Shown: in pieces, positions 7,526-16,304 of the stretch
Layout: each line of letters starts with the position of its first letter
How positions within the stretch are numbered: the stretch's first letter is position 1
NCBI GenBank assembly: GCA_900557645.1
Contig: USSZ01000003.1
Coordinates: 1 to 44,691, forward strand
Direction of reading: 5' to 3'
From: an uncultured Eubacteriales bacterium
Lineage (GTDB): Bacteria > Bacillota > Clostridia > Christensenellales > UBA1242
Length of the DNA stretch: 44,691 bases
Program-made: the position numbers and the translations under genes
The notes under the pieces: generated by a model
Database searches by the model: none
The model's input: only the letters and a program-made list of their open reading frames with translations
What the model was told of the DNA's origin: nothing

Positions 7526-9172
7526 TTACATTGATTTTTTTATATCATTCTCGAAATCACTATTGATATTTTTACCCAATGTTTTAAATATATTTTGACT
7601 ATTAGAAGTAAATAATTTATCTGCATAATTACAACTTCTTTCAACTAGTTTGAATACGGTTCTTGAAATAAAATTATCATCTAGACCTAATTTCTTATAT
7701 GTATTTTCAAAAGCATCAATAAAAGTATCAAATGAAATTAGTTTAGACTGATATAAACTTAACTCTTTATATGCCAAAGAGGTTTGAAGTTTTGCAATTT
7801 TATATCCTTTTAAAGATTTTATATAACTTGTATCATAATCTTTCATTTTAATCATGTTAAAAGGTTTATATATCATATTTTTCAAATTTTGAATATCTTT
7901 TATTGAATTCATAAAAAATGTAAATGTTTGTCCTTTAACTACTTTTCCATTGTCATCCAATTTCATAGCATCCCATGCACAATCATTTCTGTAAACCCCA
8001 TTTACTTTATATTTGTCATCATTTATAGTAATAAGATTTTGAGCATGATTTCCACCTTGCAAAAATTTATAGAGCACTGCACCAACAAACCCTTCTTTGA
8101 TATAACAGCAATTTAATTGTGCTTTCAATCCCGGCATTTCAAGTCCATCAATTATTGCTTTAACTAAATGTGTGTATGCCGAGCAAACAGCCTCGCCATT
8201 TTCAATTATCCCAACAATGCTTCTTAAACTTTCAGGGCTATAAGCGTTTACTAGTTCATCGTTTTGATTACTGAAAGGTATTAAAGTTGCAACAGAATGA
8301 ATAAAAATCATTGCCTCTAATGGTGTATGTTTTGCTTTTTGAATTTTATTTATTATATTCGATATGTATTTATTTGATTTTATTACTGCTTTATATGACC
8401 ATTCTTGTCCATATTGTTCATCTTTATTAGAATAATATTCTGAAAATGAAATTTTGTTGTATCCCATTTCCCCCAACTTGTTTTTTAAATATCTTAAATT
8501 ATTTAATGTTTCACTATTATATATATAAGGTGTGCCTTGTTCAAATAAATCAGCATCTTTAAATCCTGCATTTAATAAAATTTTAACTTGTTGATTTTCT
8601 TCTTTAAACTCTCTCATTTTCCCCAAGAAAATTTTTATCTGTTTACTATTGGCAAATAACTCTTTTATATTTACATTAAAAACAACAGTTTTATTATGTT
8701 TTATTTCATTTTTATTTTCTGCTATTTTTACATCATATTGCGTCAGTCTTTTTTCCTCTGCTTTAAATTTCATCTCACATAAGTCAGTTAGTTGTTTTAC
8801 TAAAATATTTAAATCTTTATCTAACTCTTGTATTTTTCGTTTTTTATTATATTTGTCAATATACCCTATTAATTGTTCCTTATAATGTGGGAATTCTTTT
8901 TCTAGAGAATCTACTATTTGTTCTATTTTTTCAAATTTTGCCAAAGAAAATTTTGTATTATAAATTCTTGCAAGATCATTAGCATTTCTTAAATAGAAGT
9001 CTCGTTGCATTTTTAAAAAATTCAAATGAGATATTTCTTCACCTAAAGAAAGTATACTTGCATAATTAATACTTTTTTCATAATTCTCTATAAAATCTTC
9101 CAACTGGTTAGGAATATCATACGAAACAAAAATATCTTTTTGGAAGATTTCATTTCTTTTATCTATCCCCAT
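7526..9172 (-). CDS. Cytosolic protein with helical N-terminus and transglutaminase-like domain
   Basis: 548 residues with no signal peptide or membrane segment. Residues 1 to about 240 are helical with coiled-coil stretches. From about 285 a transglutaminase/papain-like fold is visible. The nucleophile motif GEAVCSAYT matches the usual GxCxGYA, then GNHAQNLITI carries the His and NDCAWDA the Asp, in the order Cys-His-Asp with family spacing. All three catalytic residues are present, so it is probably an active cysteine protease or cross-linking enzyme. Most bacterial members are secreted; this one appears intracellular, and its substrate is unknown. GGGAGA precedes the ATG, and it has its own consensus promoter and terminator. 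The N-terminal part matches no family I can name. Confidence 0.7.
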   Translation of the reverse strand: MGIDKRNEIFQKDIFVSYDIPNQLEDFIENYEKSINYASILSLGEEISHLNFLKMQRDFYLRNANDLARIYNTKFSLAKFEKIEQIVDSLEKEFPHYKEQLIGYIDKYNKKRKIQELDKDLNILVKQLTDLCEMKFKAEEKRLTQYDVKIAENKNEIKHNKTVVFNVNIKELFANSKQIKIFLGKMREFKEENQQVKILLNAGFKDADLFEQGTPYIYNSETLNNLRYLKNKLGEMGYNKISFSEYYSNKDEQYGQEWSYKAVIKSNKYISNIINKIQKAKHTPLEAMIFIHSVATLIPFSNQNDELVNAYSPESLRSIVGIIENGEAVCSAYTHLVKAIIDGLEMPGLKAQLNCCYIKEGFVGAVLYKFLQGGNHAQNLITINDDKYKVNGVYRNDCAWDAMKLDDNGKVVKGQTFTFFMNSIKDIQNLKNMIYKPFNMIKMKDYDTSYIKSLKGYKIAKLQTSLAYKELSLYQSKLISFDTFIDAFENTYKKLGLDDNFISRTVFKLVERSCNYADKLFTSNSQNIFKTLGKNINSDFENDIKKSM

Positions 9173-9188
9173 ATTCTCCCTTTTTGTA

Positions 9189-9217
9189 ATTATATACTAC
9201 ATTTTTTACAAAATCAA
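9189..9217 (-). promoter_or_regulatory. Promoter of the transglutaminase-like gene
   Basis: -35 TTGATT (9217-9212), 17 bp, -10 TATAAT (9194-9189), start near 9182, just ahead of the GGGAGA ribosome site. Confidence 0.7.
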
Positions 9218-9338
9218 CATCTTTGTGAAGTTTTTGTTTATTAATGTGTTTTTATTATAAATCTTTTTAAATTTAACCCAATTTTAAATTAACTTAATTA
9301 TAATATTGTTTAACTTTAAATAACATTTAAACATTTAT

Positions 9339-9367
9339 TTGACATATTTGCTTTAAAAATTTAATAT
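9339..9367 (+). promoter_or_regulatory. Promoter of the small membrane-protein gene
   Basis: -35 TTGACA (9339-9344), 17 bp, -10 TAATAT (9362-9367), followed by AGGAGA and the ATG at 9387. It is divergent from the promoter at 9189-9217. The leader would be very short, about 13 nt. Confidence 0.7.
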
Positions 9368-9386
9368 AATAACAGGAGATAATAAA

Positions 9387-9908
9387 ATGAAAAAGATACT
9401 TTATATAATATCAATTGTTTTAGGTCTTTTAGGTGGAGTCGCTTTAGGCGCTTGTCTTGGAGAATTTCTTGTAAGCCAATCATTAAATTTAATTGAACTT
9501 ATAATTGGTTGTGTTTTAATTGTTTTAGCAATTATACTTGAAATCATTATGAATGTTGTTGGAACTAAAAATGTAAAAAAGAATAGAAAAATTGAAGAAA
9601 TAGAAATTGACATTACAAAACAAACAAGCCTTGATAACACTATAAAATCAATTTTAAAAAATAATGGATATATACAAACACCTTACAATGATGAACAAGT
9701 TTATCAAAAAGGAAAAGGATTTTGGTCTGCACGTAAATATATTAATTATTATTTTAACAATAACAAATTGATAGTAGAAGGTTGGGTTTCTATGGGAATT
9801 GGAAATAAACCGAATGAAGAGTTTCCAATTGATGAAAACTTTTTTATAAAAGGACCTAAATCACAAGTGCAAAAAGTTATGAATGATATTACAACAATTG
9901 CAAAGTAA
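9387..9908 (+). CDS. Two-helix membrane protein with cytosolic domain, unknown function
   Basis: 173 residues that I do not recognise. Two hydrophobic helices (about 4-28 and 36-59) form a hairpin, followed by a basic stop-transfer KNVKKNRK. A cytosolic domain of about 110 residues has alternating alpha/beta character. It contains YQKGKGFWSARKYINYYF and ends with a helix. The pattern resembles small bacterial membrane proteins with a PH-like or similar beta domain, but this is only an impression. It is a single-gene transcription unit with a consensus promoter and a strong terminator, divergent from the transglutaminase-like gene. Confidence 0.65.
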   Translation: MKKILYIISIVLGLLGGVALGACLGEFLVSQSLNLIELIIGCVLIVLAIILEIIMNVVGTKNVKKNRKIEEIEIDITKQTSLDNTIKSILKNNGYIQTPYNDEQVYQKGKGFWSARKYINYYFNNNKLIVEGWVSMGIGNKPNEEFPIDENFFIKGPKSQVQKVMNDITTIAK

Positions 9909-9927
9909 AACATCTATTAATTGTTCT

Positions 9928-9958
9928 AAAAAAATGCATTTTATAAATGCATTTTTTA
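9928..9958. terminator. Bidirectional terminator
   Basis: 13-bp stem AAAAAATGCATTT / AAATGCATTTTTT with a 3-nt loop and T-runs on both strands. It can end the plus-strand gene at 9908 and the minus-strand tRNA transcript arriving from 10032. Confidence 0.8.
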
Positions 9959-10031
9959 TTTTCCAATAATAAAATAATTTATTTCAATAAAATCATTATA
10001 ATTAACAATCGTTCTAATTCTTATTAAATTT

Positions 10032-10106
10032 TGGAGCTGGTGATGGGAATCGGACCCACGACCTATTGATTACGAATCAATTGCTCTACCCCTGAGCCAC
10101 ACCAGC
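10032..10106 (-). tRNA. tRNA-Thr(CGU), CCA encoded
   Basis: Complete cloverleaf on minus. Acceptor GCTGGTG/CACCAGC, D-arm GCTC...GAGC, anticodon stem ATTGA/TCAAT around loop TTCGTAA (anticodon CGT at 10074-10072), T-arm GTGGG/CCCAT around TCCGATT, discriminator T, then encoded CCA. It reads ACG threonine codons. It lies downstream of the S1-repeat gene on the same strand. Confidence 0.95.
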
Positions 10107-10128
10107 ATAAGATGCAAAAGCACCTTAT
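10107..10128 (-). other. Hairpin abutting the tRNA 5' end
   Basis: ATAAGGTGC TTTT GCATCTTAT forms a 9-bp stem with one G-U pair, and its last base directly touches tRNA position 1. It may shape the pre-tRNA leader for RNase P. There is no T-run, so it is not a terminator. Confidence 0.5.
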
Positions 10129-10212
10129 CTTAAGATTATCATATTTTTTTTGATAATAACAATACAATACTACATCTGGTATTATGTCCAACAAACTACC
10201 TTCGATATATCG

Positions 10213-11271
10213 CTAATTTACACTAATCAACTTAAATGATACCCTCTCATTTTCTTCATCTTTATCAAGTATTTCAACTTCTACTTTATCATCTATTTTC
10301 ACTATTTCATATATTCTTTCATTATTCTTTTCTGTTGCATTTTTGACATGAAGAAGACCTGTTGCGCCATTCTTTAATTTTATAATTGCACCAAATTTTA
10401 ATATTTTAATTACTACGCCTTTATAAATCGCCCCAACATGAAGTTCTTTTATAGCAAGCAATCTTGGACTATCAAGCAATGCTTTATAACTTAAAGAAAC
10501 CTTTTTATTCTCCCTATCTACTTCTATAACTTTAAAAGTATACTCTTCCCCCTCTTTCAATACTTCATTAGGAGAAGATAAATGATTATAAGATAGATTA
10601 GAGATATGCACAAAACAATCTACACCATTTACCTCTACTATTGCCCCATACTCTAAAATCTTTTTAACCTTTCCTTTAACTATTTTATTTATAAAAATTG
10701 AATTCCAAAATAATGACTCAACATTTTCTTTAATTTGATTTTCAAGAAGTTTAATGCTGGCAATAATCTTCTTATTTTCTTTATCTATTTCTGTTACTGT
10801 CGCTTCAAATTGCTTTCCAATAGTTTTTCTAACATCTCTTATTTTTTCTGAAATTTCATTCATAGGAACAAATATATCATATTCGCCCATTTTTGTATGC
10901 AATCCACTATTATCTGCTCTTGTAATAACAAAAGAAAATTTACTTCCCAATTTAAGTTTACTTGCATTTTGTGTTGCAAGTATTTGATTATCAGCAAGCG
11001 ATTTTGAAACAACAATCATTCCATCTTCATTTCTAGAATTAATAATAACTACTTTAAATCTATCTCCAATCTTTAAACTTTGATAATCATCAACTTCACC
11101 TTTTGGTAAGAATGCATCATTTTTGCCACCAATGTTAAAAATACAGCCATCTTCACGTTTAATTACAACAACGCCATCAAACATTTGTCCTTTTTTATAA
11201 CTTGTAAATGTTTTTTCAACAGCAGCCATATCAAATTTTTCAATTTCTTCTTTTTTACTTTTTTCTTCCAT
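10213..11271 (-). CDS. S1 RNA-binding domain protein, ribosomal protein S1 homologue
   Basis: RNA-binding protein likely to assist mRNA binding at the ribosome. 352 residues with four tandem S1 OB-folds, at about 26-93, 105-173, 195-263 and 279-350. The third and fourth are the clearest (GKVKKILEYGAIVEVNGVDCFVHISNLS; GVVIKILKFGAIIKLKNGATGLLHVKN); the first two are more diverged. Four domains is typical for Clostridia, where the gene is often fused or adjacent to ispH (lytB). No ispH is present here. AGAGGT precedes the ATG. plsC ends 28 nt upstream, so they are one transcript. Confidence 0.88.
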   Translation of the reverse strand: MEEKSKKEEIEKFDMAAVEKTFTSYKKGQMFDGVVVIKREDGCIFNIGGKNDAFLPKGEVDDYQSLKIGDRFKVVIINSRNEDGMIVVSKSLADNQILATQNASKLKLGSKFSFVITRADNSGLHTKMGEYDIFVPMNEISEKIRDVRKTIGKQFEATVTEIDKENKKIIASIKLLENQIKENVESLFWNSIFINKIVKGKVKKILEYGAIVEVNGVDCFVHISNLSYNHLSSPNEVLKEGEEYTFKVIEVDRENKKVSLSYKALLDSPRLLAIKELHVGAIYKGVVIKILKFGAIIKLKNGATGLLHVKNATEKNNERIYEIVKIDDKVEVEILDKDEENERVSFKLISVN

Positions 11272-11298
11272 AAATACCTCTGAAAAAATTCTATCAAA

Positions 11299-11907
11299 TT
11301 ATTTTTTCTTTGTCAAAGAATTCAATGATTTATCACGTAGTTCGTTCATTTTTTGAGCAACATATTCACTTGCCTGTTCAAGTTCTTCACTATCAAGTTT
11401 CTTCCCATAAAACATTTCTAATGTAAAAGGTTCTCCAACAAAAACATGAGTCTTTCTAAATATCCTTGGCTTTTTTGAAATAAACATAGGGACAATAGGG
11501 ACTTTCCCCTTTACAGCAAACATTGCGACACCTTGTTTAATCTCTCCTAATTCCATATTTTCATTATTAGTTCTAGTTCCTTCTGGATAAACCACTAATT
11601 TTTTACCATTCTTTAATATTTTTAAACATTGTTTAATTGCAGTTATATCAGTGCCCTGCCTGTCAATTTTAACGGCACCCATAAGTTTTAAGAAACCACC
11701 AAAGCATTTATTTTTAAATAATTCTTTCTTTGCTAAATAATATTTTTTCTCCCATGTATGAATAGCCAAAATTACGGCATCTAAATTTGATGTGTGATTA
11801 CAGGCAATTATACAAGAACCTTTGGGAATATTATTTTTATCATGAAACTTGGTTGGATAAAAAATCCTGACTGGAATATCTGCAACTATTTGAACAAAAT
11901 GAAACAT
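11299..11907 (-). CDS. plsC: 1-acyl-sn-glycerol-3-phosphate acyltransferase
   Basis: Transfers an acyl chain to lysophosphatidic acid to make phosphatidic acid at the inner membrane face. 202 residues, the short Gram-positive form. Catalytic HX4D motif NHTSNLD at 37-43, substrate-binding VYPEGTR at about 106-112, and a later VPIVPMFI strand typical of the family. The N-terminal segment is only weakly hydrophobic, so it is probably peripheral. AAAGGAGAG precedes the ATG. It acts after PlsY, encoded at 30642-31475 in this window. It is co-transcribed with the S1-repeat gene. Confidence 0.92.
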   Translation of the reverse strand: MFHFVQIVADIPVRIFYPTKFHDKNNIPKGSCIIACNHTSNLDAVILAIHTWEKKYYLAKKELFKNKCFGGFLKLMGAVKIDRQGTDITAIKQCLKILKNGKKLVVYPEGTRTNNENMELGEIKQGVAMFAVKGKVPIVPMFISKKPRIFRKTHVFVGEPFTLEMFYGKKLDSEELEQASEYVAQKMNELRDKSLNSLTKKK

Positions 11908-12043
11908 ACTCTCTCCTTTATTATTACTTAATCATATGCCTTATATTTTAATTAAACCAAGGAATCTTTAAATGAAAAGTTTTCATTTTTTATAAAAAAT
12001 TGTAAACATTATTTAATTCAAACTAAAATGTTAAATTAAATTT

Positions 12044-13246
12044 TTATTCAAAGTTATTAGCACAAGCAAAAGCCGTTGAAAAACAAGCCTGCAAATTAAA
12101 ACCACCTGTTAAACAATCAATATCCAATACTTCTCCTATAAAATATAAGCCACGTATCTTTTTACTTTCCATAGTTTTCGGATTAATCTCTTTTAAATCA
12201 ACCCCTCCACCTGTAACAATTCCTGTTTCTATTGGATATAAACAATCAAAATGTAATTCAAAGTTTTTAAGACATTTAACTATTTTTTCTCTTTCTTCTT
12301 TTGTAATTGAATTAACCTTTTTCTCTTTATCTATTTCTACACAATTTAAAAATATTTCAATCATACGATTAACCAGTAATGTCTTCATGACATTATATAT
12401 ATTTTTATTCTTATTTATTTCAAATTCTCGAAGCAATCTTTCATTTAGTTTATTTTCATCTAATGCTGGTTTTAAATCTAAATATAATTTAATATCTTTA
12501 TTATCTCCTATATAACTTGATAATGATAATGCAATAGGACCAGATATTGCATCATTTGTCCACAACATTTCACCAAATAACTCTTGTTTTTTACCATTGA
12601 TTAAAGATTTGAGTTTCACATTTTTTAAAGATACACCTTCCAATCTTTCACAAAATTTATCTTTTAACCTTATTGGAACAAGTGCACTATGTGGTTTTAT
12701 AACATTTATACCAAAACTTTTTGCAATTAAATAACCATCTCCTGTGCTTCCAGTCGCTGGATAACTTTTTCCACCTGTAGCAACTATAACCTTATTAAAT
12801 GTATATTTATTTTTATCTGTAATAACAGAAAAATCACTATTGAATTTATCAACTTTTATAACCTTTTCATCTAAAATTATTTTACATTTATTGGCATTTT
12901 TCAAAAGATATTTTGTAACATCACTTGCTTTATCTGATTGAGGGAAAACTCTATTCCCTCTTTCGGTTTTGGTCGTCAAGCCCAGATTTTCAAAAAAATT
13001 TATAGTATCTAAAGGGCTAAATTGATTTATAGCAGAAAACAAAAATTTATTACCATGAACAACATTTTTCAAAAATTCATCTTCACTACATTTATTTGTA
13101 AGGTTACATCTGCCTTTACCAGTTATATATATTTTTTTACCACATTTTTCATTTCTATCTATAATCGTAACATCATAGCCTTTATTACAAAGCAGTCCCC
13201 CAACCATTAAACCTGAAGCACCGCCACCTATTACTAAAACCTTCAT
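12044..13246 (-). CDS. HI0933/YtfP-family FAD-dependent flavoprotein
   Basis: Predicted FAD-binding oxidoreductase of the HI0933 (BaiN/YtfP) family; the physiological substrate is not established. 400 residues. Dinucleotide fold VIGGGASGLMVGGLL at the N-terminus, family signature GKGRCNLTN at about 44-52, TGGKSYPATGSTGDGY mid-protein, and the closing GLYFIGEVLDIDCLTGGFNLQ, which contacts FAD. An AGAGGA site lies about 8 nt before the ATG. In Clostridia this gene is commonly next to cmk and plsC; here plsC is kept downstream (136 nt) but cmk is not adjacent. Confidence 0.9.
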   Translation of the reverse strand: MKVLVIGGGASGLMVGGLLCNKGYDVTIIDRNEKCGKKIYITGKGRCNLTNKCSEDEFLKNVVHGNKFLFSAINQFSPLDTINFFENLGLTTKTERGNRVFPQSDKASDVTKYLLKNANKCKIILDEKVIKVDKFNSDFSVITDKNKYTFNKVIVATGGKSYPATGSTGDGYLIAKSFGINVIKPHSALVPIRLKDKFCERLEGVSLKNVKLKSLINGKKQELFGEMLWTNDAISGPIALSLSSYIGDNKDIKLYLDLKPALDENKLNERLLREFEINKNKNIYNVMKTLLVNRMIEIFLNCVEIDKEKKVNSITKEEREKIVKCLKNFELHFDCLYPIETGIVTGGGVDLKEINPKTMESKKIRGLYFIGEVLDIDCLTGGFNLQACFSTAFACANNFE

Positions 13247-13269
13247 CTACCAATCCTCTAAAACTCTTT

Positions 13270-13291
13270 AAATTATTGAAAGCAATAATTT
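13270..13291 (-). other. 9-bp hairpin in the flavoprotein 5' leader
   Basis: AAATTATTG / CAATAATTT with a 4-nt loop, 25 nt upstream of the AGAGGA site. No T-run follows on minus, so it is not a clear terminator. It may be an mRNA-stabilising or processing hairpin between rluB and the flavoprotein gene. Confidence 0.35.
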
Positions 13292-13360
13292 ATAAAACAA
13301 TAAATTGTAATAATAATTAAAACCTATATTTAATTCCATTTTAAAACTTAATTGTAATTA

Positions 13361-14065
13361 TTAATTTCTAACAAGACTGTTTAATTCTTCTTGAGTTAAA
13401 TCTCTATATTCTCCACGACTTAATCCACCAAGTCTTACATTACCTATCCTTACTCTTTTTAACAATTTAATTTCATGACCTATTGCTTCAAACATTCTTC
13501 TAACTTGTCTATTTTGCCCTTCATTTATAACTACAGATAATTTTGTAAAGCCATTTTCAAAAGAAAGTTTTTCAACTTTTGCACTTGGCATACGTTTTCC
13601 ATCGACAACCACACCCTTTCTCATAACAGCAAGTTCGCTTTCTTTTATTTCTCCTTCACAAGTAACTCTGTATTCTTTTTCCATTTCATATTTAGGATGT
13701 GCGACACAATTTGCAAAATCGCCATCATTAGTAAGCAATATAAGTCCTTCTGTATCATAATCTAAACGTCCGACAGAAAATAAACGTTCTTCGCAATCTA
13801 TCAAATCATAAATAGTCTTTCTTCCTTTTTCGTCATGTGCTGTGCAAGCATATCCTTTAGGTTTATTTAGTTTTATATACACAAAAGAAGAAGGAAGTTT
13901 GATTACCTTTCCCTCTACTATTACTTTGTCTTTTCTTTCATTAATTTGATAGCCAAGTTCACTGACTACTTTTCCATTAACAATAACTTTTCCTTCAGCA
14001 ATTATTTCATCACATTTTCTTCTAGACGCAAGTCCACTATTACTTAAAAATTTATTTAATCTCAT
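13361..14065 (-). CDS. rluB: 23S rRNA pseudouridine synthase, RluB/RsuA family
   Basis: Isomerises a uridine in rRNA to pseudouridine, most likely in 23S rRNA as for RluB-type enzymes. 234 residues. N-terminal S4 RNA-binding domain (MRLNKFLSNSGLASRRKCDEII, residues 1-60), then the catalytic domain. Its motif GRLDYDTEGLILLTNDGD contains the catalytic Asp, and QNRQVRRMFEAIGH near the C-terminus is family-specific. The start has no clear ribosome site but lies one base after the dacF stop, so it probably depends on translational coupling. Linkage to dacF and gerW is common in Clostridia. RluB versus RsuA is decided mainly by context. Confidence 0.9.
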   Translation of the reverse strand: MRLNKFLSNSGLASRRKCDEIIAEGKVIVNGKVVSELGYQINERKDKVIVEGKVIKLPSSFVYIKLNKPKGYACTAHDEKGRKTIYDLIDCEERLFSVGRLDYDTEGLILLTNDGDFANCVAHPKYEMEKEYRVTCEGEIKESELAVMRKGVVVDGKRMPSAKVEKLSFENGFTKLSVVINEGQNRQVRRMFEAIGHEIKLLKRVRIGNVRLGGLSRGEYRDLTQEELNSLVRN

Positions 14066-14066
14066 G

Positions 14067-15221
14067 TTACCATTTTTTTATCAAATCTTTAATTTTTTCA
14101 AAGATTGAATTTCTCCTTACACTTTCCATTGTATATATTTTTTCAGAAAAATGCAAGTTATTATCAATAAAAATTTTAACCTCTCCCACTTCAGTTCCTT
14201 TATCTACTGGAGCCTCTACATTTTTATTAATATCATAAACATAAGATACTTTCTTAATTTCTTCATTTTTTAAAGGATATAAATATTTTCCATAAGTTCC
14301 AATTTTGACTTTTTCTTCTCGTCCATCTTCAACATTAATGGTATTTTTAAATGCATATCCACTTGTTAAATCAATCAAATGATATTCATCAAATGCTTTT
14401 TCTATTAAAGAACAACTTTGTTCAAACATAGGTCCACAATTTAGAACAACGCACACAATATTCATACCATCTCTTTCACAACTTGTAACCAAACATCTTC
14501 CTGCATCATTTGTAAAACCTGTTTTTACACCACAACATCCATCTAAACTAAATAATAATTTATTTTTGTTTTTTAAATATCTTGTTTTTCCATCACTATT
14601 AGTGATTTTCTTGTTTTGGGTAGATACTATTTCTTTAAATGTATCATTTTGCATAGCATAACTTGTTATAAGTGCCAAATCATATGCTGTCGTGTAATGT
14701 GTTTTTGAATCTAATCCATGGGTATTATCAAAATGAGAATTTTTTGCACCTATTTTTTTTGCAGTATTATTCATCATTTCAACAAATTTTTGTGTGTTTC
14801 CCCCAACATATTCTCCTATTGCAACAGATGCATCATTACCAGAAATAAGCATTAAGCCGTAGAGTAAATCTCTGAGTGAGAACTCTTCTCCATTGCGTAA
14901 ATACAAACTTGTTCCACTAATCCCAACAGACTTTGGAGATATTACAAATTTTTTATCTAAATCAGAGCAATTTTCTATTGCTGTTATTGCAGTCATTATC
15001 TTTGTAGTGCTTGCCATTGCTAATTTTGTTTCTTCATTTTTACTATATAACACCCGTTTTGAGCCACTTTCCATAACACACATCGCTTTTGCGCTTGTTA
15101 AAGAATAATCTGCATTTGATGAATTTTTGCTTGCAAGACGAACTCCCCCAACAAAAACAGAAAATAGAAATATAATAACAAAAACAAGGCATAAAAATGA
15201 AGTTAATTTATTTTTCTTCAT
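14067..15221 (-). CDS. dacF: D-alanyl-D-alanine carboxypeptidase, DacF-like
   Basis: Penicillin-binding carboxypeptidase that removes the terminal D-Ala of peptidoglycan stem peptides; in spore formers DacF tunes cortex cross-linking. From the chosen start it is 384 residues. Signal/anchor helix 9-26, catalytic S71-T-T-K74 in MASTTK, SGN 127-129 and KTG 233-235. A PBP5-type C-terminal beta domain follows, ending in an amphipathic helix (FEKIKDLIKKW) for membrane attachment. Three in-frame ATGs compete. GGAAGGTG is best spaced (about 8 nt) for the one at 15221 (MKKNKLTS). The gene overlaps the end of gerW by 14 nt, so the two are coupled. Confidence 0.9.
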   Translation of the reverse strand: MKKNKLTSFLCLVFVIIFLFSVFVGGVRLASKNSSNADYSLTSAKAMCVMESGSKRVLYSKNEETKLAMASTTKIMTAITAIENCSDLDKKFVISPKSVGISGTSLYLRNGEEFSLRDLLYGLMLISGNDASVAIGEYVGGNTQKFVEMMNNTAKKIGAKNSHFDNTHGLDSKTHYTTAYDLALITSYAMQNDTFKEIVSTQNKKITNSDGKTRYLKNKNKLLFSLDGCCGVKTGFTNDAGRCLVTSCERDGMNIVCVVLNCGPMFEQSCSLIEKAFDEYHLIDLTSGYAFKNTINVEDGREEKVKIGTYGKYLYPLKNEEIKKVSYVYDINKNVEAPVDKGTEVGEVKIFIDNNLHFSEKIYTMESVRRNSIFEKIKDLIKKW

Positions 15222-15696
15222 CTTCATCACCTTCCTTCTCGTTATTGTAATTCTCGTCCAAATCATTATCTAAATTATTATCATCTTGATTTGAAGTCTG
15301 ATTTTTTTCACTTTCTTTTTTCTCCATTTTGTTGATTAAAGCATTGAACATATTTAATACCGTTTGATATAATGATTTATTTTCAACATTTACAAAATTT
15401 ACATCTCCATTTGTAATCACCAAAAAACCAACTGGAGATATACTCATTCCTCCACTTGAACCACCAGCCATAGGAAAATGATTTGCTACACGTCTAGCAG
15501 ATAAATCTGCGTATTCACCACCTCCAACAACATATCCAACAGTTACTTTTGAAATTGGTAATATAACTGTTCCGTCTCCCGTTTCCACTTTTTCTCCTAT
15601 AATTGTGCTTGAATCTACAATGGTTTTTATTTTATCCATTGCCCCATCAATCAATTTATTAATATTATCATTTCCACCATATATTTTCATCTTCAT
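15208..15696 (-). CDS. ytfJ: Spore germination protein GerW/YtfJ family
   Basis: Sporulation protein of the YtfJ (GerW) family, linked to germination in Bacillus; biochemical activity unknown. 162 residues. The conserved core covers about 15-105: DKIKTIVDSSTIIGEKV, then TVILPISKVTVGYVVGGGEY, then GGSSGGMSISPVGFLV, all signature stretches. The C-terminal 40 residues are a highly acidic low-complexity tail (EKNQTSNQDDNN..., ending EGDEDEEK), longer than usual. It lies between the ytfI-like gene and dacF in the standard sporulation order. Confidence 0.92.
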   Translation of the reverse strand: MKMKIYGGNDNINKLIDGAMDKIKTIVDSSTIIGEKVETGDGTVILPISKVTVGYVVGGGEYADLSARRVANHFPMAGGSSGGMSISPVGFLVITNGDVNFVNVENKSLYQTVLNMFNALINKMEKKESEKNQTSNQDDNNLDNDLDENYNNEKEGDEDEEK

Positions 15697-15723
15697 TCCC
15701 CTTTAAAATAGAATTTTGATACA

Positions 15724-16299
15724 CTAAGTTTTACTTTGTTTTTCAAGACTTTTTTGCGTATGTTTTTTCTTACTTAGAATAACCGAATTAAATAAAGAAT
15801 ATACAATATCAAACAAAGAAATTGACAAAGTTGAATTGACTGCAAACTGACAAACTTCTCTATTATATGAAATTGTATCAAAAATACCCATAGTTGCAGT
15901 AGGTTTAGCATTTTTTATTTTTCCTAAAAAAATATATAACCCAGAATTTATATATCCTGCAATTAAAGCAGATAAAAATGCATCATTAAAACCTATATTA
16001 TAAATTATAAACAACTCCCTTAACCTTGTTTTATCTTTTATTTGTTCCATTAATGTTTCTAAAAATATAACTTCTTGACTATCAAACTCAATTTCCTTAC
16101 TTTCAATCTCATCTTCTTTTTTAGTCAATATTTTCTTTCCCTTGATCCAAAATTGTTGATGTTCGACTTCTTTCTTAAATAAAAATATACCAAAAGCCCC
16201 AGAAAAATCTAATACATTAAATGACAACTTTATTTGTAATTTTATTGGTATAAAAGCAATCAAAATTATTACAAAAGGAATTAACAAATAATAATTCAT
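15724..16299 (-). CDS. DUF2953/YtfI-like membrane-anchored protein
   Basis: Sporulation-cluster protein of unknown activity. 191 residues. N-terminal hydrophobic anchor (residues 2-22, LLIPFVIILIAFIPI), then a beta-rich segment (LQIKLSFNVLDFSGAFGIFLF). A second weakly hydrophobic helix lies near 113-135 (FNDAFLSALIAGYINSGLYIFLG), followed by the NREVCQFAVNSTLSISLFDI stretch seen in DUF2953 proteins. Assignment rests on this pattern plus the position directly before ytfJ, as in Bacillus ytfI-ytfJ. AGAGGTG is spaced best for the ATG at 16299 rather than the one at 16305. The gene nearly abuts the gpr stop. Confidence 0.7.
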   Translation of the reverse strand: MNYYLLIPFVIILIAFIPIKLQIKLSFNVLDFSGAFGIFLFKKEVEHQQFWIKGKKILTKKEDEIESKEIEFDSQEVIFLETLMEQIKDKTRLRELFIIYNIGFNDAFLSALIAGYINSGLYIFLGKIKNAKPTATMGIFDTISYNREVCQFAVNSTLSISLFDIVYSLFNSVILSKKKHTQKSLEKQSKT

Positions 16300-16304
16300 T
16301 TTCA

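Noticed and set aside
11970..11989. Palindrome AAATGAAAAC/TTTTCATTT-like between plsC and the flavoprotein gene
   Set aside because: On the transcribed strand no T-run follows, and on plus there is no gene for it to terminate.
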